Shown here piece after piece: positions 16,436-24,290 of a stretch of DNA of 64,000 nucleotides; position 1 is the first letter of the stretch, and each line of letters begins with the position of its first letter. Under the pieces are notes generated by a model. That model was not told the DNA's origin. It did no database searches and saw nothing but the letters and a program-made list of their open reading frames with translations. Made by a program: the position numbers and the translations under genes. Source of the stretch: an uncultured Micromonospora sp. (GTDB lineage Bacteria > Actinomycetota > Actinomycetes > Mycobacteriales > Micromonosporaceae); contig CALGAM010000075.1 of NCBI GenBank assembly GCA_937951935.1, positions 1 through 64,000 on the forward strand, in the 5' to 3' direction.

Positions 16436-17223
16436 GTCTCCTCCTCGCTCGCCCCGAGGTCGATGCCGCCCGGCACACGCAGGACGAGTTCGTCGGCCAC
16501 CCCGGAGGGGCGAACCGGTGGGCCGGTCCCCGCCCCGACGCCCGACGTCCCGACCCCCGCCGCCGGCCGGGGTGTGTCCGCCGCCGGTGCCCGGTACGGG
16601 GCGGGCGACGCGTTGGCGCCGTACCGGCCGGCCGGGCCGAACGGCACCGGCAGGTGGGCGTCGACGTACGCGCAGAGGATGTGGGCCGAGACCAGGTGCA
16701 GCTCCTGCACCACCTGGCTGTCCGGGGAGGGAACCGCGAGGACGTCGGTGCAGGCGTCGGCGAGCGGGTTCGGGGTCGGCCCGGTGAACGCCCAGCAGCG
16801 CAGGCCGAGCTCCCGCCCGGCGCGGGCGGCCCGCACCAGGTTCGCACTGCGACCGCTCGTGGACAGCAGCAGCAGGATGTCGCCGGGGCGACCGTGCGCA
16901 CGGACCTGCCGGGCGAAGACCTCGTCGAAACCGTAGTCGTTGCCGAGCGCGGTGAGCGAGGAGGTCTCCGCGCACAGCGCGATCGCCGAGAGCGGGGCCC
17001 GGTCGTCGCGGAGCTTGCCGACCAGTTCGGCGGCGAGGTGCTGAGCCTCGGCCGCGCTGCCGCCGTTCCCGGCGACCAGCAGCCGCCCCCCGCCGGCCAG
17101 CAACCGGGCCAGTTCGTCACCCCACCGGGCCAGCCGGCCCGCCTCCGACCGGTACGGCACCAGCGCCGAGGCGAGCCCGGCGAGGTGGCCGTCGAGCAAC
17201 TCCGTCGACGTCGGCCCGGTCAT
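16432..17223 (-). CDS. gmhA: Sedoheptulose-7-phosphate isomerase
   Basis: A 263-residue SIS-domain isomerase. GNGGSAAEAQHLAAELVGK (about 52-70), LLSTSGRSANLVRAA and the metal/active-site His in QELHLVSAHILC match GmhA, which converts sedoheptulose 7-phosphate to D-glycero-D-manno-heptose 7-phosphate, the first heptose step. It carries about 65 extra C-terminal residues rich in Pro, Ala and Gly ending SEEET, absent from typical ~190-residue GmhA; this may be a disordered tail. The ATG overlaps the preceding glycosyltransferase stop by 4 bp. Confidence 0.92.
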   Translation of the reverse strand: MTGPTSTELLDGHLAGLASALVPYRSEAGRLARWGDELARLLAGGGRLLVAGNGGSAAEAQHLAAELVGKLRDDRAPLSAIALCAETSSLTALGNDYGFDEVFARQVRAHGRPGDILLLLSTSGRSANLVRAARAGRELGLRCWAFTGPTPNPLADACTDVLAVPSPDSQVVQELHLVSAHILCAYVDAHLPVPFGPAGRYGANASPAPYRAPAADTPRPAAGVGTSGVGAGTGPPVRPSGVADELVLRVPGGIDLGASEEET

Positions 17224-18440
17224 CCGGCGACCACCCCGCTCGGCCGCCGCACCTCGGCGACCGCCGCGTAGACCGCGCCGACCTGCTCGGCGGTGCGGCT
17301 CCAGGCGTACTGGCGCCGGGCCCGGTCCAGCGCCGCCCGCGCGTAGCGGCCACGGCGGACCGGGTCGGCGAGCAGATCCCGGACGGCGGCGCCGAGCGCG
17401 GCCGGGTCGCGGGGCGGCACCAGGTCGCCGGTCCGTCCGGCGACGACGGTGTCGGTGAGACCCCCGACGGCGGTGCCGACCACCGGTACCCCACAGGCCA
17501 TCGCCTCCAGCGGGGTGAGCCCGAACGGCTCGTACCAGGGGGCGGCGACCAGGACGTCCGCCGACCGGTACCAGTACGGCATCTCCTCGCGGGGAACGGC
17601 GCCGACCAGCCGCACCCGGTCGGCGACCCCGATCTCCTCGGCGAGCGCGCGCAGCCGCCGCACCTGCGGATCGGTGTCGACCTCGCCCGGCGGCGGCCCG
17701 CCTACGACGACGCACTCGGCCTCCGGGACGGCCGGCATCGCCCGGATCAGGTCCTGGTAGCCCTTGCGCTCCACCAGCCGCCCGACGGTCAGGATCCTCG
17801 GCCGGCCCGGGGTCCGGGGCACGGCCGGTCCGTCGGGGGAGAACGTCCGGTTGTTCACCCCGGACGGGATCACCGTCACCCGGTCCAGCGGGACGCCCAT
17901 CCGCACCAGCTCCCGCACCTCGTCCTGGCTCTGCGCGATGACCCGGTCCACGGCCCGGCCGAGCGCGCGTTCGTAGCCGATGCGCCGGGGTGGGCTGGTG
18001 TCGGCCGCGCCCTGGTGCCGTCGCTTGACCGTGCCGAGCGCGTGGTACGTCTGCACCACCGGTACCCCGGTCCGACGGCCGGCGGCGACACCGGCCAGCC
18101 CGCTCATCCAGAAGTGCGCGTGCACCACGTCGGGGAGCCGGTCCTCACCCCGCCACCGGTCGAGCAGCCAGCGACTGAACTCCCTCATGTACGGCAGCAG
18201 GTCGTCCTTGGGGATCGGCTCCGGTGGGCCGGCCGGGACGTGGACGACCTCCACGCCGTCGCGCATCGGTACCGTCTCCGGCAGCTCCGGGCCGTCCCGT
18301 CGGGTGTAGACCCGGACGTCGTGGCCGGCGTCGGCGAGCGCCGCGGCGAGCTCGGCGACGTGGGTGTTCTGGCCGCCGGCGTCCTCGCCGCCGAGCACCG
18401 CGAGCGGGCTGGCGTGCTCGGAGATCATCGCGACGCGCAT
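17220..18440 (-). CDS. Glycosyltransferase family 4
   Basis: A 406-residue GT-B retaining transferase. It opens with MRVAMISEHASPLAVLGGED and has a Gly-rich acceptor loop, HAHFWMSGL, and the EX7E donor motif in YEPFGLTPLEAMACG (about 310-325). The ATG at 18440 follows GGAGGAAG at 1-nt spacing and overlaps the upstream gene by 16 bp. N-terminal features resemble sucrose/mannosyl-type transferases of actinobacteria. Given its neighbours it probably adds a sugar to the same glycan as the heptosyltransferases. Donor unknown. Confidence 0.88.
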   Translation of the reverse strand: MRVAMISEHASPLAVLGGEDAGGQNTHVAELAAALADAGHDVRVYTRRDGPELPETVPMRDGVEVVHVPAGPPEPIPKDDLLPYMREFSRWLLDRWRGEDRLPDVVHAHFWMSGLAGVAAGRRTGVPVVQTYHALGTVKRRHQGAADTSPPRRIGYERALGRAVDRVIAQSQDEVRELVRMGVPLDRVTVIPSGVNNRTFSPDGPAVPRTPGRPRILTVGRLVERKGYQDLIRAMPAVPEAECVVVGGPPPGEVDTDPQVRRLRALAEEIGVADRVRLVGAVPREEMPYWYRSADVLVAAPWYEPFGLTPLEAMACGVPVVGTAVGGLTDTVVAGRTGDLVPPRDPAALGAAVRDLLADPVRRGRYARAALDRARRQYAWSRTAEQVGAVYAAVAEVRRPSGVVAG

Positions 18441-19402
18441 ACTTCCTCCTCCAGCAACCGGTCCCAGTCCGCCAGGAACCGGTCCAGGCCGTACCGGGCC
18501 TGTGCGGCCTCGCGGGCCCGGGTGCCGAGCCGGTGGGCGCCCGCCGGCTCGGCGACGAGCCGGCGGGCGCCATCGACCAGGGTCTCGACCCGGGTGGCGA
18601 GCACCCCGGCGTCCGGTGGTACGGCGGCGACCGCCTCGGTCGCGGCGAGCACCACCACCGGCATCCCCATCGCCATCGCCTCGATCAGGCTCAGCCCGAG
18701 CGAGGTCCAGCGGCACAGGTGCAGGTACGCGCGCCGCCGCGCCACCTCCTCCTGCATCCGGTGCTGTGGCAGGTCCTCGTGGACGGCGAGCCGGTCCGCC
18801 GGCAGACCCAGCCGGTCCGGCAGCTCGGCGACCCCCATGCCGAACACGTCCAGCGGGGCGACCTCGGCGAACCGGGGCAGCAGGTCGGTACCGGTCACCC
18901 GCCAGCGGCGTACCGGTTCGTTGACCACCACCGCGAGCCGGGGCAGCTCACCGGTGTAGCGGGCCGCCGGGGCGACGACGCCGTGCTCGACGACGGCGGT
19001 CCGGGTGCTGCCGGTGTCCCAGAACAGCGCGTTGAAGTGCGTGACGTGGACGATCAGCAGGTCCGCGCGGTCCGCCAGGGGATGGCGGCTGTTCGGCACG
19101 TTCCCCTGCTTCGGGGTGTTGTGTTCGACGAAGATGGCCGGGACGTCCCGGCCGATGCGCCGCCCCAGCCAGGTCTCGGCGAGGGCGATCTCCTCCGGGC
19201 GCTGCAGGATCACCACGTCGACGTCGGCACGGGCCAGTTCCTCCGGGGTGACCTCGTCGACGGTGTCCGGCCACGGGTAGGTGCGGGCCCGCCCCAGTCC
19301 GTACGGCCCCCGGTCGGCGGTGACCGGCACGAGATACCGGTGCCTGCCCTGCACGAAGGCGGTGGTCCAGGAGCCGTGCACGTGCCAGAGCAGGACGTTC
19401 AC
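18425..19402 (-). CDS. Glycosyltransferase (GT-B fold)
   Basis: A 325-residue GT-B glycosyltransferase. The donor domain contains SLGLSLIEAMAMGMPVVVLA (about 240-260), the usual EX7E-like loop; the N-terminal part starts VNVLLWHVHGSW and includes FVEHNTPKQGNVP. The start is a GTG overlapping the stop of the GmhB fusion by 4 bp (GTGA). The frame stays open upstream to 20956 but that is the shadow of the fusion gene. Specificity unknown; it sits inside the heptose operon. Confidence 0.85.
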   Translation of the reverse strand: MNVLLWHVHGSWTTAFVQGRHRYLVPVTADRGPYGLGRARTYPWPDTVDEVTPEELARADVDVVILQRPEEIALAETWLGRRIGRDVPAIFVEHNTPKQGNVPNSRHPLADRADLLIVHVTHFNALFWDTGSTRTAVVEHGVVAPAARYTGELPRLAVVVNEPVRRWRVTGTDLLPRFAEVAPLDVFGMGVAELPDRLGLPADRLAVHEDLPQHRMQEEVARRRAYLHLCRWTSLGLSLIEAMAMGMPVVVLAATEAVAAVPPDAGVLATRVETLVDGARRLVAEPAGAHRLGTRAREAAQARYGLDRFLADWDRLLEEEVCASR

Positions 19403-21333
19403 CGTCCCACCTCCGCCGCCGAGGCGGTGACGGGATCGCCCACGGGCAGAACGACGCCGTGGCCGCCGACGTCCGACACACCGCCCGGGCCCGTGCCCGC
19501 CGCCGGACGCCCCGGTACGTCCGCACCCGCCCGCACCCCGCGTTCGGCGGGCGCTGCCGTCCTCGGGGCACCCCCGGTGCCGACGCCGACCTCGCCGATC
19601 GGCACGGCGGACCCACCGCCGTCCGCGATCCTGCGGTCGAGCAGCCGCACCGCCTCGACCACCTGGCGCGGCTCGATCCCGGACAGGCACGGGTGGCCGG
19701 GCACCGGGCAGGTGGTGGCCCGGGTGTGCCGGCAGGCGGCGTCGGCGGCGCCCAGCCGGACCGTCGGTACCCGGAAGGGCGCCCACTGTCCGAAGGGAAC
19801 GGTCGGGGCGAAGAGGCTGACCACGGGAACCCCGACGGCCGCGGCGAGATGCGCCGGGCCGGTGTTGCCGACCACCAGGCAGGCGGCCCGGGAGATGATC
19901 GCGGCGAGCCGCCGCAGCGAGGTCTGGCCACCGAGGTCGATCCCGGACCGCCCGGCGACCCGGGCGGTCAGCGGCGCCTCCCCCGGGCCGCCGGTCACCA
20001 CCACCCGGTGGCCGGCGTCGGCCAACGCCTCGACGATGCGCGCGCAGACCTCGGGCGGACAGGCCCGGGCCGGCACCGATGAGCCGGGGTGGACCACCAC
20101 GTAGCCCGGCTCGGGCAGCGTCGCCGCGGTGTCGGTGTCCCCGGCGCGCCCGGTCGCGGTGCCAGCGGTCGGCGCCGGGGCGAGCCGGTCCGGACGCAAC
20201 CGCAGGCGTGGCTCGTCGTCCGCGGGGAGCGCGAATCCCGCCGCCGCCGCGAGCGACAGCGCGCGTTCGGCCTCGGGGATTCCGGGCGGCACCCGGTGCC
20301 GTACGTCGAGCAGGGATCCCGGGTAGTCGTCGCTGACCGCCGAGATCCGCGCCACCCCGGCCATCCGCAGCAGCAGGGCGAGCGGCAGGGCGGACTGGTG
20401 GAACGAGGTGAACAGGACCGCCTCCTCCGCGCCGATCTCGGCCAACCGGGCGACGAGCCGCGCCATCTCCGCGGGATCCACTGGACCGGGTTGCGGGTCG
20501 ATCCAGGGCAACGCCCACTCCACCAGTTCGTCCACCCCGGGCAGCAGCTCGGCGGCGGCCCGCCCGCGCGGGCCACACAGCAGCACCACCCGGTCCGCGC
20601 CCGCCGCCACCGCCCGGATCGCCGGCCCGGTGACCAGGACGTCGCCCACGGAGTCGGACCGGGCGACCAGCACGCAGCGACGGCGTCCGGGGCGCGGTGG
20701 GCTCGGGTCGGGCGCACCCAGCCGATGCCGCCACAGGATCAGGTCCACGGCGGTGTTCAGGTCGGCGGCCACCGCCGGGGCCGCGGCCACCTCGGCGGCC
20801 CGGGTCGCCGGCGTCGGTACCAGGACTCCGCTGGCCCCGGCGGCGCCGGCGGCGGTCATGTCCGCGCCGATGTCGCCGACCAGCACGCACCGGGTGGGAT
20901 GGGTGCCCAGCGCCCGCGCCGCGTCCCAGACCAGCCCGGGTGCGGGTTTGCGGCACCGGCAGCCCGCCCCGCCGGGGCCGGGGTCGGCGTGCGGGCAGAT
21001 CTGCCAGGTGTCGAAGGGGCCGAGGAGTTCGTCGACCCGGGCGTTGACCCGGGCCAGGTCGGCGGCGGTGAAGCGCCCCCGGGCGAGGCCGGACTGGTTG
21101 GTCACCACGCCCAGCCGCAGCCCGGCGGCCCGAAGCCGGTCCAGGGCCGCACGGGCCCCGGGCACAGGCCGGACCCGGTCCGGATCACCGTTGTACGGCA
21201 CGTCGTACACGAGCGTGCCGTCCCGGTCGAACAGCACCGCGTCGAACAGACCAGGTCGGTCCCGCGCCTCGCCAGGGCCGCCGCGCGGTACTCCTGGCCT
21301 GCGCTGATGCGGGTCGACCTGGTCGTTGCGCAC
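19399..21333 (-). CDS. gmhB: Fused heptose-bisphosphate phosphatase and family 9 glycosyltransferase
   Basis: A 644-residue two-enzyme fusion and the first gene of the operon. Residues ~29-185 are a HAD phosphatase of the GmhB type: catalytic Asp36/Asp38 in LFDRDGT, and a zinc loop CPHADPGPGGAGCRC (about 117-131), a GmhB hallmark. Residues ~215-570 form a family 9 (heptosyltransferase-like) domain with VARSDSVGDVLVTGPAIRAV, VVHPGSSVPARACP and GNTGPAHLAAAVGVPVVSLF. The last ~70 residues are Gly/Pro/Ala-rich and probably disordered. GmhB removes the 7-phosphate from heptose 1,7-bisphosphate, so one polypeptide joins nucleotide-heptose synthesis with transfer. The ATG at 21333 is the only good start. 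Confidence 0.9.
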   Translation of the reverse strand: MRNDQVDPHQRRPGVPRGGPGEARDRPGLFDAVLFDRDGTLVYDVPYNGDPDRVRPVPGARAALDRLRAAGLRLGVVTNQSGLARGRFTAADLARVNARVDELLGPFDTWQICPHADPGPGGAGCRCRKPAPGLVWDAARALGTHPTRCVLVGDIGADMTAAGAAGASGVLVPTPATRAAEVAAAPAVAADLNTAVDLILWRHRLGAPDPSPPRPGRRRCVLVARSDSVGDVLVTGPAIRAVAAGADRVVLLCGPRGRAAAELLPGVDELVEWALPWIDPQPGPVDPAEMARLVARLAEIGAEEAVLFTSFHQSALPLALLLRMAGVARISAVSDDYPGSLLDVRHRVPPGIPEAERALSLAAAAGFALPADDEPRLRLRPDRLAPAPTAGTATGRAGDTDTAATLPEPGYVVVHPGSSVPARACPPEVCARIVEALADAGHRVVVTGGPGEAPLTARVAGRSGIDLGGQTSLRRLAAIISRAACLVVGNTGPAHLAAAVGVPVVSLFAPTVPFGQWAPFRVPTVRLGAADAACRHTRATTCPVPGHPCLSGIEPRQVVEAVRLLDRRIADGGGSAVPIGEVGVGTGGAPRTAAPAERGVRAGADVPGRPAAGTGPGGVSDVGGHGVVLPVGDPVTASAAEVGR

Positions 21334-21369
21334 GGCGGCGGGTTCCCGGCAGCAGCAGGAGTAAACACC

Positions 21370-21420
21370 GCGCCGGCCGCGCCGGCCGGCCCGCGCCGGC
21401 CGGCCCGTGCCGGGCGGCCT
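21370..21420. repeat. 14-bp tandem repeats upstream of the heptose operon
   Basis: Two perfect adjacent copies of GCGCCGGCCGGCCC (21379-21392, 21393-21406) are flanked by partial copies (21370-21378, 21407-21420). They lie 37-87 bp before the GmhB-fusion start, in its probable leader or promoter. The other part of this gap (21421-21594) shows no gene. Confidence 0.75.
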
Positions 21421-21594
21421 CTCGTGGCGGGCCGGCCCGTCGCCTGATCCCCCTACCGGTTACCCACCGGCGTCGGACGGATACCACACGGGGTGGGCCA
21501 TCTCGGCCGGACACCCGACGCGGCGGGCGAGGGCCGGCGTCCGACGGCCGTTGCCTGCGGATGACGGAGGATGGTTTGTGACCTTTGGACCGTG

Positions 21595-21625
21595 TTGGAG
21601 CGCTCGCAACCCACCACGTTACGCT
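21595..21625 (+). promoter_or_regulatory. Promoter of the mannosyltransferase gene with a CebR-like site
   Basis: A TACGCT -10 box lies at 21620-21625. Just upstream, 21595-21608 (TTGGAGCGCTCGCA) matches the CebR operator TGGGAGCGCTCCCA at 12 of 14 positions. TTGGAG within it could serve as a -35 at a long 19-bp spacing. Confidence 0.4.
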
Positions 21626-21661
21626 TTGCCGTGACCGCTGTCGGCCAACCGAGGATGTCCG

Positions 21662-22483
21662 ATGATCGAACCCGTGGAGCTGCCATCGCCCTGGCGGGAG
21701 GCGCGCCTGACCGTCGTCGTCCCCACCTACAACGAAGCAGGCAATCTGCCGGTGCTGGTCGAGCGCCTACTGGCCCTCCCGCTGCCCGGGTTGAGCATCC
21801 TCGTCGCCGACGACAACTCGCCGGACGGCACCGGCGAGATCGCGGACAAGCTCGCCATCGAGCACCCCGAGCGGATCCAGGTCGTCCACCGGCCGGGCAA
21901 GGAGGGGCTCGGCCGGGCGTACGTCGACGGTATGAGCCGCGCGCTGGACGGTGGCGCCGAGTACGTCGCGCAGATGGACGCCGACCTGTCCCACCCGCCG
22001 GAGGCCCTGCCCGGCATGCTCGGCGCCCTCCTGTCCACCCGGGCCGGTGTCGTCATCGGCTCACGGTACGTGCCCGGCGGCGAGCTCGACCAGGCGTGGC
22101 CGCTGTACCGCAGGGCGTTGAGCGGCTGGGCGAACTTCTACGTCCACACCCTGCTCCAGGTGCGGATCCGCGACCTGACCGCCGGATTCAAGATCTGGCG
22201 GGCCGACGCCCTGCGCGACATCGGGCTGGACCGGGTCCAGTCGAACGGATACAGCTTCCAGGTCGAGATGCACTACCTGGCGACGAAGCTCGGCCACACC
22301 ATCCTGGAGGTGCCGATCCGCTTCGAGGAACGCCGGGAGGGCGAGTCGAAGATGACGACGGCAACCAAGATCGAAAGTGCGCTGATGCCGTTCAAGCTGC
22401 GCGGGCGCCACCGGCGCATCACCCCCGCACGGCCGGCACCGGACACCGCGAAGCCGGACGACCCCGCCGAGCCGGCGCGCTGA
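21662..22483 (+). CDS. Polyprenol-monophosphate mannose synthase (GT2)
   Basis: A 273-residue family 2 transferase of the dolichol/polyprenol-phosphate mannose synthase type, which moves mannose from GDP-mannose to a polyprenyl phosphate on the inner membrane face. Motifs: VVVPTYNEAGNLP (about 17-29), ADDNSPDGTGEIA, the metal-binding QMDADLSHPPE (about 103-113) and SNGYSFQVEM (about 195-204). There are no membrane helices, as in the split mycobacterial Ppm1 catalytic domain. The last 30 residues are a Pro/Ala tail. It is divergent from the heptose operon; the product could feed mannose to surface glycans. The ATG at 21662 follows GAGG. Confidence 0.9.
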   Translation: MIEPVELPSPWREARLTVVVPTYNEAGNLPVLVERLLALPLPGLSILVADDNSPDGTGEIADKLAIEHPERIQVVHRPGKEGLGRAYVDGMSRALDGGAEYVAQMDADLSHPPEALPGMLGALLSTRAGVVIGSRYVPGGELDQAWPLYRRALSGWANFYVHTLLQVRIRDLTAGFKIWRADALRDIGLDRVQSNGYSFQVEMHYLATKLGHTILEVPIRFEERREGESKMTTATKIESALMPFKLRGRHRRITPARPAPDTAKPDDPAEPAR

Positions 22484-22550
22484 GTCCACGGCGCGGGCCC
22501 GCCACGGGCGCCGGTACGACGCGCCGGACAGCGCGCCTCGCCCGGACACG

Positions 22551-24152
22551 TCAGGTGTAGATGGCCCGCTGCGCCGCCGACATCGCCACGCCGTACGCCC
22601 GGCCGGTGAGGGCCCGGTCACGCGCCAACGCCGCCCGCGCGGCGTTGGCGCCCGGGGCGCCGTGCACACCCCCGCCGGGATGCGCCGACGCGCTGGCGAG
22701 GAACAACCGGTCGACCGGGGTGTCGGCCCGGCCGAGCCCCGGCACCGGCCGCAGGAAGAGCTGCTGGTACGCGGCGGACGTCCCGCCGCCGACGGCGCCG
22801 CCGACCAGGTTCGGATCCCCCGCCGCCAGCTCGGCGGGTCCGGCGACGTGCCGGCGGAGCACCAGCGCACCGAATCCGGGTGCCGCCCGCTCCAGCACCG
22901 CCTCGATCGCCGCGACCCGTTCGGCGACCTCCTCGGCCGACCAGTTGCGACGGAACGGCAGACGGGTGTACGCCCAGAACGACTCCGTGCCGGCCGGAGA
23001 CCGACCCGGGTCGGCGACGGTCAACTGGCCGGCCAACACGAACGGATGGTCCGACAGCTCGCCCGCGCGCAGCCCCGCCGCGTACCGGCTGAGCTCGTCC
23101 ACGTCCCCGCCGAGGTGTACGGTGCCCGCCCCGGCGACGGCCGGGTTCCGCCACGGCACCGGCCCCGCCAGCGCCCAGTCCACCTTGACCGTCGACCCGT
23201 CCCACCGGAAGTGGGCCAGATCCGCCACCAACCGCGGCGGCAGACGTGCCGCGCCCACCAGGTCGAGGAAGAGCGCCGGAGCGGGCACGTCGGCCAGGAC
23301 CGCCCGGCGGGCCCGCCACAGCCCGCCGTCCGCCGAGCGCACCCCCACCGCGCGGTTGCGCGCGATCAGGATCCGGTCGGCCGGCGTCCGGTAGTGGATC
23401 CGGCCGCCCCGCTCCCGCAGCCGGGCGACCAGGGCGTCGGTGATCCGCTGCGCCCCGCCCGCCGGCACCGGCCAGCCCACCTGCTGGCCGAGCATCGCCA
23501 GCAGCCAACCGTACACACCGGAGCCCGCCTGGTCGGGGGTGAGATCGGTGTGCAGCGCACAACCGGCCAACAGGGCCCGTCCCCCGGCCCCGGCGAAGAG
23601 CTCGGCGCCGAGCTCGCGAACGGGCAGCACCAGCCGACGGGCCAACCGGAGCGCACCGCCGGCACGCAGTCGCCGCGCCAGCGCCCACCCGGTCCGGATC
23701 GGGGGGAACGGCGTGAAGAGCGCGTCCAGCACCGGTGCGGAGATCGCACGCCACTGCGCGTACGCGGCGAGCCAACGCCGACCGTCCCCGGCGCCGAACC
23801 GCTCCAGCGAGGCCGCCGTGACCTCGGGATCGCGGTTGAGCACCACCGCCCGGCCGTCGGGAAAGACGTGCGCCACCACGTCCGGGGCGTGCCGCCAGGT
23901 CACCCCGTAGCGGTGCAGGCCCAGCCGACGCAGCACCGGGGAGACGAAACCGAGCGGGTAGAAGGCGCTGTACAGGTCGCTGAGATAGCCCGGGGCGGTC
24001 ACCTCCGCCGACCGGACCGCACCGCCGGGCGCGTCGGTCGCCTCGAGCACGAGCACGTCCCAGCCGGCGTCGGCGAGCAGGTTGGCCGCGACCAGGCCGT
24101 TGTGTCCGGCGCCGACGACGACCGCGTCGGCGTGGTCGGAGACTGCCGTCAC
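22551..24152 (-). CDS. FAD-dependent oxidoreductase, phytoene-desaturase-like
   Basis: A 533-residue flavoprotein of the amine-oxidase/phytoene-desaturase superfamily. The FAD-binding Rossmann motif is VVVGAGHNGLVAANLLADAG (about 11-30), followed by LEATDAPGGAV; the C-terminal FAD closure is SASAHPGGGVHGAPGANAA. Members called 'NAD(P)/FAD-dependent oxidoreductase' are widespread and mostly uncharacterised; there are no carotenoid genes nearby, so a carotenoid role is unlikely. The GTG at 24152 is chosen because a TACAGT box ends 6 nt before it; the long upstream frame is the shadow of the divergent dehydrogenase. Confidence 0.85.
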   Translation of the reverse strand: MTAVSDHADAVVVGAGHNGLVAANLLADAGWDVLVLEATDAPGGAVRSAEVTAPGYLSDLYSAFYPLGFVSPVLRRLGLHRYGVTWRHAPDVVAHVFPDGRAVVLNRDPEVTAASLERFGAGDGRRWLAAYAQWRAISAPVLDALFTPFPPIRTGWALARRLRAGGALRLARRLVLPVRELGAELFAGAGGRALLAGCALHTDLTPDQAGSGVYGWLLAMLGQQVGWPVPAGGAQRITDALVARLRERGGRIHYRTPADRILIARNRAVGVRSADGGLWRARRAVLADVPAPALFLDLVGAARLPPRLVADLAHFRWDGSTVKVDWALAGPVPWRNPAVAGAGTVHLGGDVDELSRYAAGLRAGELSDHPFVLAGQLTVADPGRSPAGTESFWAYTRLPFRRNWSAEEVAERVAAIEAVLERAAPGFGALVLRRHVAGPAELAAGDPNLVGGAVGGGTSAAYQQLFLRPVPGLGRADTPVDRLFLASASAHPGGGVHGAPGANAARAALARDRALTGRAYGVAMSAAQRAIYT

Positions 24153-24290
24153 CTCGGCACTGTATCCCCCGGGGGCACCCGGCCACCCCGCGCACCCACG
24201 CGGACCGATCACGGCGAGCGCGCCGCTACCCGTCTCCGACAGGCCCAAACGGCCGAGTTTGGCACGCCCGGGTCGGGGCATCCTGCCCCC

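Noticed and set aside
22551..24152. Carotenoid phytoene desaturase as the exact function of the FAD oxidase
   Set aside because: The fold and motifs fit, but no phytoene synthase or other carotenoid gene is near; only the superfamily is claimed.
22662..24290. Upstream extension of the aldehyde dehydrogenase frame
   Set aside because: Lies opposite the FAD oxidase and contains no dehydrogenase sequence; the family start is at 24291.
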